Source: Flavobacterium xanthum (GTDB taxonomy: Bacteria; Bacteroidota; Bacteroidia; Flavobacteriales; Flavobacteriaceae). Taken from it: a stretch of DNA of 36,476 bases. Position numbers and translations under genes: made by a program. A model generated the notes under the pieces. It was not told the origin of the DNA and made no database searches. It saw only the letters and a program-made list of their open reading frames with translations. Below are positions 26,975-36,457 of the stretch, one piece after another; positions within the stretch are counted from its first letter, which is position 1, and every line of letters starts with the position of its first letter. The stretch covers positions 1 through 36,476 of the forward strand of contig NZ_FRBU01000031.1 in NCBI RefSeq assembly GCF_900142695.1, written 5' to 3'.

Positions 26975-29128
26975 ATGAAAATTTCTTTAGAAAAAAAAAT
27001 AATAATTGGTTTCATCCTTAATTTATTTGTTGTTTTTGCAATAGCTTGGGTTTTTATCTTGAGAATTGACAAAAAACGAGATCAATCATTAGACAATTCA
27101 ATGAATTGGATTGAAATCTCACTAATTATTCTTTCTATCATTTTGTTAACCGTCGTCTATTTTATTATACGCGCTCAACTTCGAGCTAAAGATATTTCCC
27201 AAAAATTACTTTCAGAAAATAAGCAATTACTTCAATCCATAATTGATAATACTTCGAGTCCTATATTCATAAAAAAAATAAATGGAGAATATTTGTTAAT
27301 CAACAAAGAGTTTGAGTCCTTATTTAAAATTTCAAATGAAGAAATAGCAGGCAAAACAGATGAAGATTTTCTGGCACCGCTTACTGCGAACGCCTATCGA
27401 AATTCGGATTTTGAAGTCGTCAAAGCTTTGAAAGAATTAAAAACAGAGGAATCAATTCAGCAAGCAGATGGCGAGCACACTTATATCGCAGTCAAATTTC
27501 CTATTTATGATGCCACCAAAAGAATATATGCCATAGGAGGCATTTTTACCGATATTTCCGAAAGAAAAAAGCTAGAAGAATCATCTAAAGCTGCGGACAA
27601 ATTCTTCATGATGTCCGTAGAAATGATGATTATTTCAACGCTGCAAAAATTCATAAAAGTTAATCCGTCGGTTAGTAGAATTTTAGGATATTCGGAAGAA
27701 GAGCTTTTAAGCAAAAACTTTTTGGAATTTACCCATCCTGATGATCTTGAAATTACGCACAAAGAAGTTGCTAAACTTAAAACAGGAGCTTCTTCTATCA
27801 AGTTTGAAAACAGATACATTTGCAAAGACGGCAGCATAAAGTGGTTGGCTTGGTCCGTTTTTCCGGATGTTAAAAACGAATTGTTATACGCTGTTGCTAG
27901 TGACATTACAAATAAAAAAGAAATTGAAAATGCGTTAAGTGTTTCTAATATGTTTTTTTACATGTCATTTGATATGTTTGTAGTGATCAAAGACCTCAAA
28001 TTTATAAAAGTTAATCCAGCCTTTACACGGATTCTTGGCTATGACCAAAATGAAATTATTAACCGATCCATTTTAGAATTTTTACATCCTGATGATTCAA
28101 AAATGGTTACAAATGCAATTAAAAATTTACAAATTAGCGATTCTGTTATTAGTTATAGAGTTCGAGAACGCATTAAAGATGGCACTTATAAATTACTAGA
28201 TTGGACCATGACAATTGATATCCAAACAGGAGTCCTATATGCGGTTGCGAGAGATATTACAAAATTAATTAAAAATGAAGAATCTCTAAAAATATCGAAT
28301 ATGTTTTTCAATATGGCATTCGATATACTAACGGTTGCCAAAGACGGGCATTTCATCAAAATCAATGAGGCCTTCACTAAAACCCTTGGATACAGTCAAG
28401 AGGAAATGGATAAAATAAAATTCATAGATTTAATTCATCCTGACGACAGACAAATGGCCACCGAAGTACTTGAAAAACATTACAAAGGAGAATCTATTGT
28501 GAATTTCAGGACCCGTTTTTTATGTAAAGATGGGACCTATAAATGGCTAGATTGGAACAGCAACATGGATGTTGAGAATGGAGTGTTTTATTCGGTTGGA
28601 CGAAACGTTACAAAACTTGTCCAATTAGAAAACGAGCAACAAGTCGCCATTAATGATCTTTATGAAAATGAAGAAAAACTGAGACTAATTGTCGAAAATA
28701 TTAGTGAGGGAATTATTGTAGCAAATGCCGATAAAAAAATCATCATGGCCAACAACATGGCCAATGAAATTTTTGGAATTGAAGAGGACGACAAAATATC
28801 ACCTAATTTGAGTAATCACTTTGAATTGTATTTTCCAGATGAGAAAACGATTTTTCCTTCTCAAAATTTACCCATGGAACGGGCACTAAATGGAGAGGTG
28901 ACAACGGATATCGAAATCATACTTTGGAATCCCATTGCACAGGAAAAGAAACGAGTGCTGATCAGTGGTAGACCATTGGTAGATCAAAATAACACTGTAG
29001 TTGCTGCTGTTGTCACTATAAAAGACATTAGCAAATACAAACAGATGGAGCAAGAGTTAAAAGAAACAGAATCAAAATACCGACAATTAATTGGATACCG
29101 CAAAGGCGGAAGTGACACTATGATTTAA
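26975..29128 (+). CDS. membrane-anchored multi-PAS sensor protein lacking an output domain
   Basis: 717 residues. Two membrane helices (about 10-29 and 46-66) with a short loop between them are followed by five PAS units: about 86-200, 205-318, 322-438, 440-556 and 575-697. Units 2-4 are clearly tandem copies, each with FFxMSxDM-like starts, N-P-A/S-F/V-T/S-R-I-L-G-Y, HPDD and a PAC end reading LYAVARDIT or a variant. Such arrays normally feed a HisKA/HATPase kinase or a cyclase. Here the frame ends after a short coiled coil (MEQELKETESKYRQLIGYRK), and only 24 nt separate it from the convergent neighbour. Either the kinase half is lost or the protein signals through a separate partner. Confidence 0.85.
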   Translation: MKISLEKKIIIGFILNLFVVFAIAWVFILRIDKKRDQSLDNSMNWIEISLIILSIILLTVVYFIIRAQLRAKDISQKLLSENKQLLQSIIDNTSSPIFIKKINGEYLLINKEFESLFKISNEEIAGKTDEDFLAPLTANAYRNSDFEVVKALKELKTEESIQQADGEHTYIAVKFPIYDATKRIYAIGGIFTDISERKKLEESSKAADKFFMMSVEMMIISTLQKFIKVNPSVSRILGYSEEELLSKNFLEFTHPDDLEITHKEVAKLKTGASSIKFENRYICKDGSIKWLAWSVFPDVKNELLYAVASDITNKKEIENALSVSNMFFYMSFDMFVVIKDLKFIKVNPAFTRILGYDQNEIINRSILEFLHPDDSKMVTNAIKNLQISDSVISYRVRERIKDGTYKLLDWTMTIDIQTGVLYAVARDITKLIKNEESLKISNMFFNMAFDILTVAKDGHFIKINEAFTKTLGYSQEEMDKIKFIDLIHPDDRQMATEVLEKHYKGESIVNFRTRFLCKDGTYKWLDWNSNMDVENGVFYSVGRNVTKLVQLENEQQVAINDLYENEEKLRLIVENISEGIIVANADKKIIMANNMANEIFGIEEDDKISPNLSNHFELYFPDEKTIFPSQNLPMERALNGEVTTDIEIILWNPIAQEKKRVLISGRPLVDQNNTVVAAVVTIKDISKYKQMEQELKETESKYRQLIGYRKGGSDTMI

Positions 29129-29152
29129 GTCTCACAATGACTCTGCCTATTA

Positions 29153-29761
29153 CTAACTGTCGCATGATAAGGTACTTTTCAGTTTTGCTTTAACATCTAA
29201 AAACCATTCTTCTTTTAAGATACTCAAAACAATAGTGTCCCGTCGCAATTCGCTTCCTAAGGTTGGCATGTGATTTCTCAAAACTCCTTCTACCTTACAA
29301 CCTATACTTTTCATGGCTGCAATACTTCGTTGATTGTTATTATCCGCGCGGAATTCTACTCGTTCTACACCTAAGTTCTCGAATGCAAACTGTAACAACA
29401 AGAATTTACAATGTTTGTTTAAACCCGTTCCTCGGAATGCTTTTCCGTACCAAGTATAGCCTAACTGAAGGGTTTTGAATGACAGATCAATATCATAAAA
29501 ACGAGTGCTCCCAACATACTTTCCTGATTTTTTGTCGAAAACTATAAAAGGAAGTTCTAAGCCATTTTCTCTCGCTTTTAAGGCAATTTGAATATAATTT
29601 TCCAGATTTTCTTTTCCATTAGCACGAATTAACGAGTACTGCCAAGTTTCTGGCTCATTCATGGAAATTTCTAATAAATTATCCACATCTGATTTTTGTA
29701 ATGGCCGTAACAAAACGACTTCATCCTCAAGAATTACCTCTTCTGAAAAATTAAAATTCAT
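29153..29761 (-). CDS. GNAT family N-acetyltransferase (RimJ/RimL type)
   Basis: A 202-residue GNAT enzyme of the Acetyltransf_3 (RimJ/RimL-like) kind. The N terminus reads EVVLLRPLQKSDVDNLLEIS. The acetyl-CoA binding area is LQLGYTWYGKAFRGTGLNKH followed by KFLLLQFAFENLGVERVEFR. The motif ADNNNQRSIAAMKSIGCKVE is the standard continuation, followed by GVLRNH. Members acetylate protein N termini, ribosomal proteins or small molecules; the substrate is not deducible. It converges closely on the PAS gene and is not part of an obvious operon. Confidence 0.9.
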   Translation of the reverse strand: MNFNFSEEVILEDEVVLLRPLQKSDVDNLLEISMNEPETWQYSLIRANGKENLENYIQIALKARENGLELPFIVFDKKSGKYVGSTRFYDIDLSFKTLQLGYTWYGKAFRGTGLNKHCKFLLLQFAFENLGVERVEFRADNNNQRSIAAMKSIGCKVEGVLRNHMPTLGSELRRDTIVLSILKEEWFLDVKAKLKSTLSCDS

Positions 29762-30018
29762 ATACTATCCAATTAATTATAAAGCAACCAACTGCATCAA
29801 ATATAAACTATAAAGTTCGCTTTCTAAGAATTATTTAGCGGACCTATTTCAATTTTAGAAACTACTCCTTTAACAAAAATCGAAAATATACTTCAAATTT
29901 AAAATGATAAATCAAATGCTTCTCCTTAATGAGTTTATTACTATTATTTCTTACTTTAGTTCTTTGAAATAATAAATTCGTTTGTTCGAAAAAATAACGC
30001 CAAACCTAAATTCTAAAC

Positions 30019-32847
30019 ATGAAATCAATCCAATCACTCCTGCTCTATTTCTTGCTTTGTTGTACCTGCTCTTCTTATTCTCAAAACCAAAAACCGAAAG
30101 AATTTAAAGTAGAATTTGAAAAATTTACCTTAGATAACGGATTACAAGTCATCTTACACCTCGATAGATCAGATCCAGTTGTGGCTGTTGCTTTGACAAG
30201 CCACGTAGGTTCTGCGAGAGAAAAAGCGGGCCGAACCGGATTTGCTCATTTATTTGAACACTTACTTTTCTTGGAATCAGAGAATTTAGGCAAAGGAGGT
30301 CTTGATAAAATGAGTGCGCGTATTGGTGGTGCTGGAGCAAATGGTTCAACTAGTAGAGACCGTACTAATTATTTTCAAACCGTTCCTAAAGATGCATTAG
30401 AAAAAATGATTTGGGCTGAAGCAGATAAATTAGGCTATTTTATCAACACGGTTACAGAACCGGTTCTATCAAAAGAAAAACAGGTCGTTAAAAATGAAAA
30501 AAGACAGAGTTATGATAATAGACCTTACGGACATACCTTTTCCGTAATATCTAAAAATTTATACCCGTCAACGCATCCCTATAACTGGGATGTTATTGGT
30601 TCATTAGAAGACCTACAAAATGCTACTCTTGAAGATGTAAAAAGTTTTTACAATCGCTGGTATGTTCCTAATAATGTTACGTTGACTATTGCCGGAGATT
30701 TTAATGTGGAACAAACTAAAGCGTGGGTTGAAAAATATTTTGGAGAAATAAAACGTGGCGAAGCAATTCCAAAAATGGAAAAACAGCCTGTGACACTGAC
30801 CGAAACTAAGAAACTCTATTATGAGGATAATTTTGCAAAGCTACCGCAACTCACATTGACTTGGCCGTCTGTTTACGAGTACCATCCTGATAGTTATGCC
30901 TTAGAAGTGCTGGCCAGTTATCTTTCAAAAGGTAAAAAAGCGCCTTTGTACAAAATTCTTGTTGAAGACAAAAAATTAACCGATGCCGCTGATGTATTTC
31001 AATATAATTCAGAAATAGCTGGTCAATACATGTTAAGTGTAACCGCATTTGAAAAAGTAAACCTGAATGAAGTTATGGAAGGTGTTAACGTAGCTTTTAA
31101 AAACTTTGAAGCGGAAGGAATTTCACAACAAGATTTAGACCGCATTAAAGCGGGACAAGAAACCGCTTTCTATACTAATTTGTCCAGTGTATTGGGAAAA
31201 GGATTTCAACTGGCACAATATGAAATTTTCGCGGGAACACCAGAGTATATTAACCAAGATGTAAAAAAAATTCTGGCAGTGTCTACTGAAGATGTGATGC
31301 GGGTATATCAAAAGTACATCAAAGGAAAACAGTATGTAGCCACTAGTTTTGTTCCAAAAGGAGAATCAACTTTAATCTTAAATGGTTCTACATTAGCCGC
31401 GGTAGTAGAGGAAAAAATAGTTGAAGGAAAGGAAGATTCCTTCGATGCTAGCATTGCGGCAACGTATGAAAAAACACCTTCTAAATTTGATAGAACTAAG
31501 GAACCCTCTTATGGTGAAAGCCCTGATGTAAAGTTACCTTTAGTTTGGAAAAGTAAGTTATCATCTGGACTAAACGTTTTGGGAATTGAAAACCAAGAAG
31601 TACCTCTCGTACAATTTCAGTTGCAAATAAAGGGAGGAATGCTCCTAGAAGAAAGTGATAAAATAGGAGTTTCGAATATGCTGGCTCAACTGATGACTAA
31701 AGGGACCAAAAACAAAACACCAGAACAATTGGAAAATGCTATCGAAAGTCTTGGAGCCACAATTAACGCCTACGCAACAGACGAAGCAATTTTTATCTCG
31801 GTGACTACATTGGCAAAGAATTACAACGCTACTATGGCGTTAGTTCAAGAAATAATAGTACAACCGCGCTGGGATGCAAAAGAATTTGAATTAATCAAGC
31901 AAAGTACTTTAAGCCAGATTTTACAACAGAAAGCAGATCCTAATAGCATCGCCAGAAATGAATTCAAAAAATTAATTTATGGAAATGAATCTATTTTAGC
32001 GTATAATCGTATTGGAACTGAAAGCACGGTCAAGAAAATTACGCTAGAGGATTTGAAAAATTATTACGCTAAAAACACTGCTCCTTCTGTCGCTAATTTT
32101 CAGATTGTAGGTGCTATTTCAAAAGTGAATGTTATTAATTCTTTAACTTCTTTAAATAGAGAGTGGAAATCTAAAAATATTACTTTTCCAAAAATTACAA
32201 TTGGGAATACAATCGCCTCCTCAAAAATTTATTTTTATGATGTTCCAGGGGCAAAACAATCCGTAATCCGAATTGGTTATCCTGCACTTGCAGCCACTGA
32301 TGCAAATTTTTATCCAGCCCAAATAATGAATTATCGCTTAGGTGGTGGTAGTTTTGCGTCCCAGCTTACACAGCAATTACGAGAGGGAAAAGGATATACT
32401 TATGGCATAAGCTCCTCCTTTACTGGCTCTACTAATAAAGGGCCATTCCTTATTTCTAGTGGTGTTAGATCAAATGTTACCTTTGAATCTGTGAATTTGA
32501 TCAAGGAAATCTTGCAGCAGTACGGAAAAAATTTCAGCGAGAATGACCTTGAAGTAACCAAAGGATATTTAATAAAGAGCAATGCAAGAGCATTTGAAAC
32601 CTTATCGTCTAAACTAGAAATGCTTTATGATATTAGCAACTATAATTACGCTGATGACTATGCAAAACAACAGGAAAACATAGTGAAAAATAGCACAGTG
32701 GATAGTATAAAAAAGCTTTCAGAAAACTATTTGAATCCTGATAAAATGATCTATTTAGTAGTAGGAGATGCGGAGACACAGTTAAAAAAGTTATCTCAAA
32801 TTGGTTTTGGAGAGCCTATTCTTTTGAATAAAACGGAAACAAAATAA
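30019..32847 (+). CDS. M16 family zinc metallopeptidase (double-domain)
   Basis: 942 residues with a signal peptide (FLLCCTCSSYS, cut near Gln22), so it is periplasmic or outer-membrane associated. The N-terminal M16 half carries the inverted zinc motif HLFEH (H77, E80, H81) and the downstream Glu in VVKNEKRQSYDN (E160). The C-terminal half, from about residue 500, has the M16_C fold pattern (VPLVQFQLQIKGGMLLEESD; YRLGGGSFASQLTQQLREGK; GYTYGISSSF) without HxxEH, so it acts as the inactive half of the clamshell. Such peptidases degrade peptides in the periplasm. In many Bacteroidota M16 proteins occur as separate halves; here both are in one chain. Monocistronic. Confidence 0.95.
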   Translation: MKSIQSLLLYFLLCCTCSSYSQNQKPKEFKVEFEKFTLDNGLQVILHLDRSDPVVAVALTSHVGSAREKAGRTGFAHLFEHLLFLESENLGKGGLDKMSARIGGAGANGSTSRDRTNYFQTVPKDALEKMIWAEADKLGYFINTVTEPVLSKEKQVVKNEKRQSYDNRPYGHTFSVISKNLYPSTHPYNWDVIGSLEDLQNATLEDVKSFYNRWYVPNNVTLTIAGDFNVEQTKAWVEKYFGEIKRGEAIPKMEKQPVTLTETKKLYYEDNFAKLPQLTLTWPSVYEYHPDSYALEVLASYLSKGKKAPLYKILVEDKKLTDAADVFQYNSEIAGQYMLSVTAFEKVNLNEVMEGVNVAFKNFEAEGISQQDLDRIKAGQETAFYTNLSSVLGKGFQLAQYEIFAGTPEYINQDVKKILAVSTEDVMRVYQKYIKGKQYVATSFVPKGESTLILNGSTLAAVVEEKIVEGKEDSFDASIAATYEKTPSKFDRTKEPSYGESPDVKLPLVWKSKLSSGLNVLGIENQEVPLVQFQLQIKGGMLLEESDKIGVSNMLAQLMTKGTKNKTPEQLENAIESLGATINAYATDEAIFISVTTLAKNYNATMALVQEIIVQPRWDAKEFELIKQSTLSQILQQKADPNSIARNEFKKLIYGNESILAYNRIGTESTVKKITLEDLKNYYAKNTAPSVANFQIVGAISKVNVINSLTSLNREWKSKNITFPKITIGNTIASSKIYFYDVPGAKQSVIRIGYPALAATDANFYPAQIMNYRLGGGSFASQLTQQLREGKGYTYGISSSFTGSTNKGPFLISSGVRSNVTFESVNLIKEILQQYGKNFSENDLEVTKGYLIKSNARAFETLSSKLEMLYDISNYNYADDYAKQQENIVKNSTVDSIKKLSENYLNPDKMIYLVVGDAETQLKKLSQIGFGEPILLNKTETK

Positions 32848-32892
32848 TGCTCCGTTTGCTGATATTATAGTTGGTTCGAATTACAGATCGTA

Positions 32893-33043
32893 ATTAGCCC
32901 AGATCGAAGTGAAAAGCCCAGACTACAAAAAAACAATTTTTTCTTGTCCTGAAAGAGCGACCAACGGGAGCTCCTTTCAGGACATAGAAAAATGTTTATT
33001 TAAGGGAGGACTTGAAGCGTAGTGCTGGATTAGCTTCTAAAAA
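32893..33043 (+). repeat. structured intergenic element, copy 2
   Basis: The layout matches 1181-1263. The 5' arm (32893-32920) reads ATTAGCCCAGATCGAAGTGA then AAAGCCC. The central hairpin is longer: TGTCCTGAAAG (32945-32955) with CTTTCAGGACA (32974-32984). The 3' arm (33005-33038) reads GGAGGACTTGAAGCGTAGTG then CTGGATTAGC. The outer ends TAGCCCAG and CTGGATTA can pair with one mismatch. It fills the gap between two convergent genes. Copy 1 and copy 2 share GAGGACTTG, AGCG and AAAGCCC; the central part differs in sequence. Strand is assumed. Confidence 0.6.
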
Positions 33044-33045
33044 AA

Positions 33046-33405
33046 CTACTCGGCCATTTCATCATAGCGCTGTGGGACTTGAGGATCATACAGGGCGCAC
33101 TTGAATTCCTCCATTATGTTTACCAAGGCATCCATGGTCTTGCCTTCGGTACCATAACAATCAATTTTTATACTTTGCGGCGTGGTTCTAATGTGAAATG
33201 CACCTACCCCAGTGTTATTTTTCCAACTTTTATCGTCGACTTTTTCCCATTTTGAGAAAACCGATGCAATTCTATTCAAGATGACTTGAACAGGAAGTTC
33301 TTCTAATCCCTCAATGTGAGCCTGTTCTTCGATAATAGCTTCATACACTTCATGATGGTTTAAATAAATTCCCTCAAGATATTTCCAAAAAAGTAATTCG
33401 TACAT
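33046..33405 (-). CDS. small conserved-looking protein downstream of the purM-like gene
   Basis: A 119-residue soluble protein with an aromatic N terminus (MYELLFWKYLEGIYLNHHEV). A helical acidic part (VYEAIIEEQAHIEGLEELPV) is followed by a beta-type part (GAFHIRTTPQSIKIDCYGTEG) and a polar tail. No signal peptide is visible. I do not recognise the family. It lies 62 nt after the purM-like gene on the same strand, so co-transcription is plausible, but a role in purine synthesis is not shown. Confidence 0.65.
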   Translation of the reverse strand: MYELLFWKYLEGIYLNHHEVYEAIIEEQAHIEGLEELPVQVILNRIASVFSKWEKVDDKSWKNNTGVGAFHIRTTPQSIKIDCYGTEGKTMDALVNIMEEFKCALYDPQVPQRYDEMAE

Positions 33406-33467
33406 TTTAAAATAGTGAATATTGAATAGGAAAAGATTAAAAAATCAGCACTAATTCAATGGGTTAA

Positions 33468-34646
33468 TTAATATTCGAAAGTTCCATATTCGCTGGTAAT
33501 CGTCAGTTTTTTAACGTCAGATTCCGTTACTCTACCTACAATTTGCGCATCAACATTAAATGATTTTGAAATTGCAATAATAGTATCAGCAATATCTTCT
33601 GGAACATAAATTTCCATTCTGTGTCCACAATTAAAAACTTGATACATTTCTTTCCAGTCCGTTTTGGATTGTTCTTGTATCAATTGAAACAATGGTGGCA
33701 CTGGAAATAAATTATCTTTTATAATGTGTAAGTTTTCTATAAAATGCAAAATTTTGGTTTGCGCTCCCCCACTACAATGCACCATTCCGTGAATTTCAGT
33801 AGAAGTATAAATATCTAAAATTTTCTTGATAATTGGCGCGTAGGTTCTGGTTGGCGAAAGCACTAATTGTCCTGCATCTATTGGTGAATTTTCAACGGCA
33901 TCAGTCAATTTTACTTGTCCAGAATAGATTAATTCCTCAGGCACTGCTGGATCAAAACTTTCTGGATATTTAGTTGCCAGGTACTTCCCAAAGACATCAT
34001 GACGTGCCGATGTCAAGCCGTTGCTTCCCATTCCGCCATTATAGCTTTTCTCATACGTAGCTTGACCAAAAGAAGCCAATCCTACTATTACGTCTCCTGC
34101 TTTAATGTTAGCATTGTCAATTACTTTGCTTCGTTTCATGCGAGCTGTAACTGTTGAATCAACAATTATAGTTCGAACAATATCACCTACATCTGCGGTT
34201 TCACCCCCTGTGGAATGTATGGATACCCCAAAAGAGTCTAATTCCTTGATTAATTCTTCGGTTCCGTTTATAATTGCTGAAATTACTTCGGCAGTAATTA
34301 GATTTTTGTTTCGTCCAATAGTGGATGAAAGCAAAATATTATCTGTAGCACCTACACATAGTAGGTCATCAATATTCATGATTAAGGCATCTTGAGCAAT
34401 GCCTTTCCAAACTGAAATATCGCCAGTCTCTTTCCAATATAAGTATGCCAAAGAGGATTTTGTTCCCGCTCCATCCGCATGCATTACAAGACAATAATCA
34501 TCATCTTGAGTTAGATAATCTGGAACGATTTTACAAAAAGCTTGCGGAAATAACCCTTTATCAATGTTTTTTATTGCGTTGTGTACGTCCTCTTTGGATG
34601 CCGAAACACCGCGAAGAGCATATCTTTTTGAAGTATCTGAACTCAT
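33468..34646 (-). CDS. purM: phosphoribosylformylglycinamidine cyclo-ligase (AIR synthase)
   Basis: A 392-residue PurM-fold protein, longer than the 345-residue E. coli enzyme. The ATP-binding N-terminal half has the family's D-G-x-G-T-K signature as ADGAGTKSSLAYLYW, then DALIMNIDDLLCVGAT and STGGETADVGD. The C-terminal half shows GDVIVGLASFGQATYEKSYN, VELSPTRTYAPI-like LVLSPTRTYAP, HCSGGAQTKI and the end block VFNCGHRMEIYVP. The reaction is ATP-dependent closure of FGAM to AIR in purine synthesis. It is a divergent Bacteroidota form, so related AIR-synthase-like roles are not excluded. A TATCTTTG promoter box and a short leader hairpin precede it. Confidence 0.88.
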   Translation of the reverse strand: MSSDTSKRYALRGVSASKEDVHNAIKNIDKGLFPQAFCKIVPDYLTQDDDYCLVMHADGAGTKSSLAYLYWKETGDISVWKGIAQDALIMNIDDLLCVGATDNILLSSTIGRNKNLITAEVISAIINGTEELIKELDSFGVSIHSTGGETADVGDIVRTIIVDSTVTARMKRSKVIDNANIKAGDVIVGLASFGQATYEKSYNGGMGSNGLTSARHDVFGKYLATKYPESFDPAVPEELIYSGQVKLTDAVENSPIDAGQLVLSPTRTYAPIIKKILDIYTSTEIHGMVHCSGGAQTKILHFIENLHIIKDNLFPVPPLFQLIQEQSKTDWKEMYQVFNCGHRMEIYVPEDIADTIIAISKSFNVDAQIVGRVTESDVKKLTITSEYGTFEY

Positions 34647-34690
34647 GTAGTATAGTTGTGAAGTCTGCTTTTAAGCAGCTGGTTGTGCCG

Positions 34691-34698
34691 CAAAGATA
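34691..34698 (-). promoter_or_regulatory. -7 element of the purM promoter
   Basis: Minus-strand TATCTTTG followed by C, 45 nt upstream of the ATG. The leader contains a small palindrome, CTGCTT (34665-34670) with AAGCAG (34673-34678), near the 5' end of the transcript. No TTG occurs at the ideal -33 position. Confidence 0.5.
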
Positions 34699-34769
34699 AT
34701 TATTTTTTTTCGGTTTTGTCTATTGTCCTTGTTGAAGAGTTTAGTTCAAATTTAGCGGTAACTGTTGCA

Positions 34770-34808
34770 TAAAAAAATACCCAATTCGCTAGAAATGGGT
34801 GTTTTTTT
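34770..34808 (-). terminator. terminator after the beta-propeller lipoprotein gene
   Basis: On the minus strand ACCCA (34799-34795) pairs with TGGGT (34782-34778), extended by weaker A-T and G-U pairs, followed by a long T-run. It lies 15 nt beyond the stop codon of the gene at 34823-36319 and upstream of the purM promoter. Confidence 0.8.
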
Positions 34809-34822
34809 TTGATTCATTGCTA

Positions 34823-36319
34823 TCATTCCCAATCTGGCATACTAGCATTGGTAAATAAAATTACTCTTGAAACTCCTGTATTATTGATAGATGGAGTATA
34901 TTTCACAATGTTTTTAGCAGATATACCATCATTGGAAGTATTCGTGACAATTAACTCTGCTTCATTAGGTGAATACCTTACATCTAAATCTAACGTTCCT
35001 GCTGGTTTTTCTAAACCTGCCTCACTAATTAAATTAGTACTAAAAACATACTGAAACACTCTTGTATCTAATTGCCTGTAATTAGCATCCTCATAACCAG
35101 AAACATCTCTTGTGAAAATTAATTTCTGACTGTTTACGGTAAAATTCAAACCTCCAATGGCACCAGAAGTTCCAGAGATAATTTGATTAGTGACGGTTCC
35201 TGCTGCATTGATCAAATATATTTCAGCATTATAACCGTTAGCATCATTTACTTTTAATGCAATTTTTGCTCCATCATTGCTCCAATCACATTCTGATATA
35301 AATTTACCATTTGGAGTTTGATAAATTTTAGTCAAACCACTACCATCGTTATTAATTCGATATAATTTGTCAAAATAAGGATAGATAATCTGACTTCCAG
35401 AGGCATTCCAAGAAAAATTTATAAAATCTGAATTGAATCCAGAAATAGGAACTGAGTTCGTTACTTTAAAAATTCCAGAGCCATCCGGATTCATTGTGTA
35501 AATATGATTTTGTGCACCACTTGCTCTTATAAATGCAATTTTTTTAACTTGATTATTTTTTCTTGGCCGCCAACTATTTACACTCGAACTACTTAATTGC
35601 AATTGACCTCCCTTCTCATCTCCTGAATAAATAACATAATTATTAGTTTCATTCTTAACAAACAAAAATCTTGCGTTTGGAAAAGCAATAGTCGTAAAAG
35701 TTCGAACAGCACTTAAAACCGGCGGATTTATTCCGTCCGAAACTGAAACCTGCCAATAATACTTGGTGCTGTAAGACAACCCTTTTAATGTGTAATTGGT
35801 TTTAGAAATATCTGAATAAGTCACAATATCATTACTATTGTCCTTTCTCACAGTAATTGTATATTTTAAACTGTCTTTTTCAGTATCTGTAGCTGTCCAC
35901 GTCAAATTTAATTCTAAAGCTTGATCAATAGCATTATCGGGAGGAGAAACTAAAACTGGAGTAGTTGGAGGTTTGTTATTCGTCGTTGATAATTTTAATT
36001 CAAAAACTAAATTGGTCGCTTTACCAGTATTTACAGTAGCAGCCTCAAATTTAGTAATATATCCATCTTTTTGAGCTTCAAAAGAATAATCTCCTACTTT
36101 TACATTATTTACAACAAACTTTCCCTCTTCATCTGTAAAGACTATACTTGAATTTGGGTTAGAAAAAACTTTGACATTTGCTAAAGGCTTAAAATCTATT
36201 GCACTCACGACTTTACCCTCAACAGTACCAAATTCTTCTCCAGCAAAATTTTCTTCGCTACAGGAGAAAACTGTAACTAGCAACAAGACCAAACTAATTT
36301 TAAGATAAATATTTTTCAT
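34823..36319 (-). CDS. lipoprotein with carboxypeptidase-regulatory-like, FN3 and TolB-type propeller domains
   Basis: 498 residues with a lipoprotein signal (VLLLVTVFSC, Cys near residue 20). Domains in order: a carboxypeptidase-regulatory-like (CarboxypepD_reg) beta sandwich at about 28-110 (GTVEGKVVSAIDFKPLANVK, then FTDEEGKFVVNNVKVGDYSF); a fibronectin type III-like unit at about 115-212 (PTTPVLVSPPDNAIDQA, SYSTKYYWQVSVSDG); and a beta propeller of TolB/PD40-type blades to the end (IYTMNPDGSGIFKVTN, LYRINNDGSGLTKIYQ, CDWSNDGAKIALKV). This set suits a surface or periplasmic scaffold that recognises protein or glycan. No enzyme motif is visible. It is flanked by its own terminator and a 138-bp gap. 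Confidence 0.88.
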   Translation of the reverse strand: MKNIYLKISLVLLLVTVFSCSEENFAGEEFGTVEGKVVSAIDFKPLANVKVFSNPNSSIVFTDEEGKFVVNNVKVGDYSFEAQKDGYITKFEAATVNTGKATNLVFELKLSTTNNKPPTTPVLVSPPDNAIDQALELNLTWTATDTEKDSLKYTITVRKDNSNDIVTYSDISKTNYTLKGLSYSTKYYWQVSVSDGINPPVLSAVRTFTTIAFPNARFLFVKNETNNYVIYSGDEKGGQLQLSSSSVNSWRPRKNNQVKKIAFIRASGAQNHIYTMNPDGSGIFKVTNSVPISGFNSDFINFSWNASGSQIIYPYFDKLYRINNDGSGLTKIYQTPNGKFISECDWSNDGAKIALKVNDANGYNAEIYLINAAGTVTNQIISGTSGAIGGLNFTVNSQKLIFTRDVSGYEDANYRQLDTRVFQYVFSTNLISEAGLEKPAGTLDLDVRYSPNEAELIVTNTSNDGISAKNIVKYTPSINNTGVSRVILFTNASMPDWE

Positions 36320-36457
36320 CAGGATAGAATTAATATTATTAATGAGCTATGATTATTTCATCAGGGCATTAGTCATGCCTTTATGCTGCTCCCCAAAAAA
36401 CGTACAACTTTTTGTGTGAATTTAAGATAGGATTAAAAACCTTAAATTAGCAGAATT

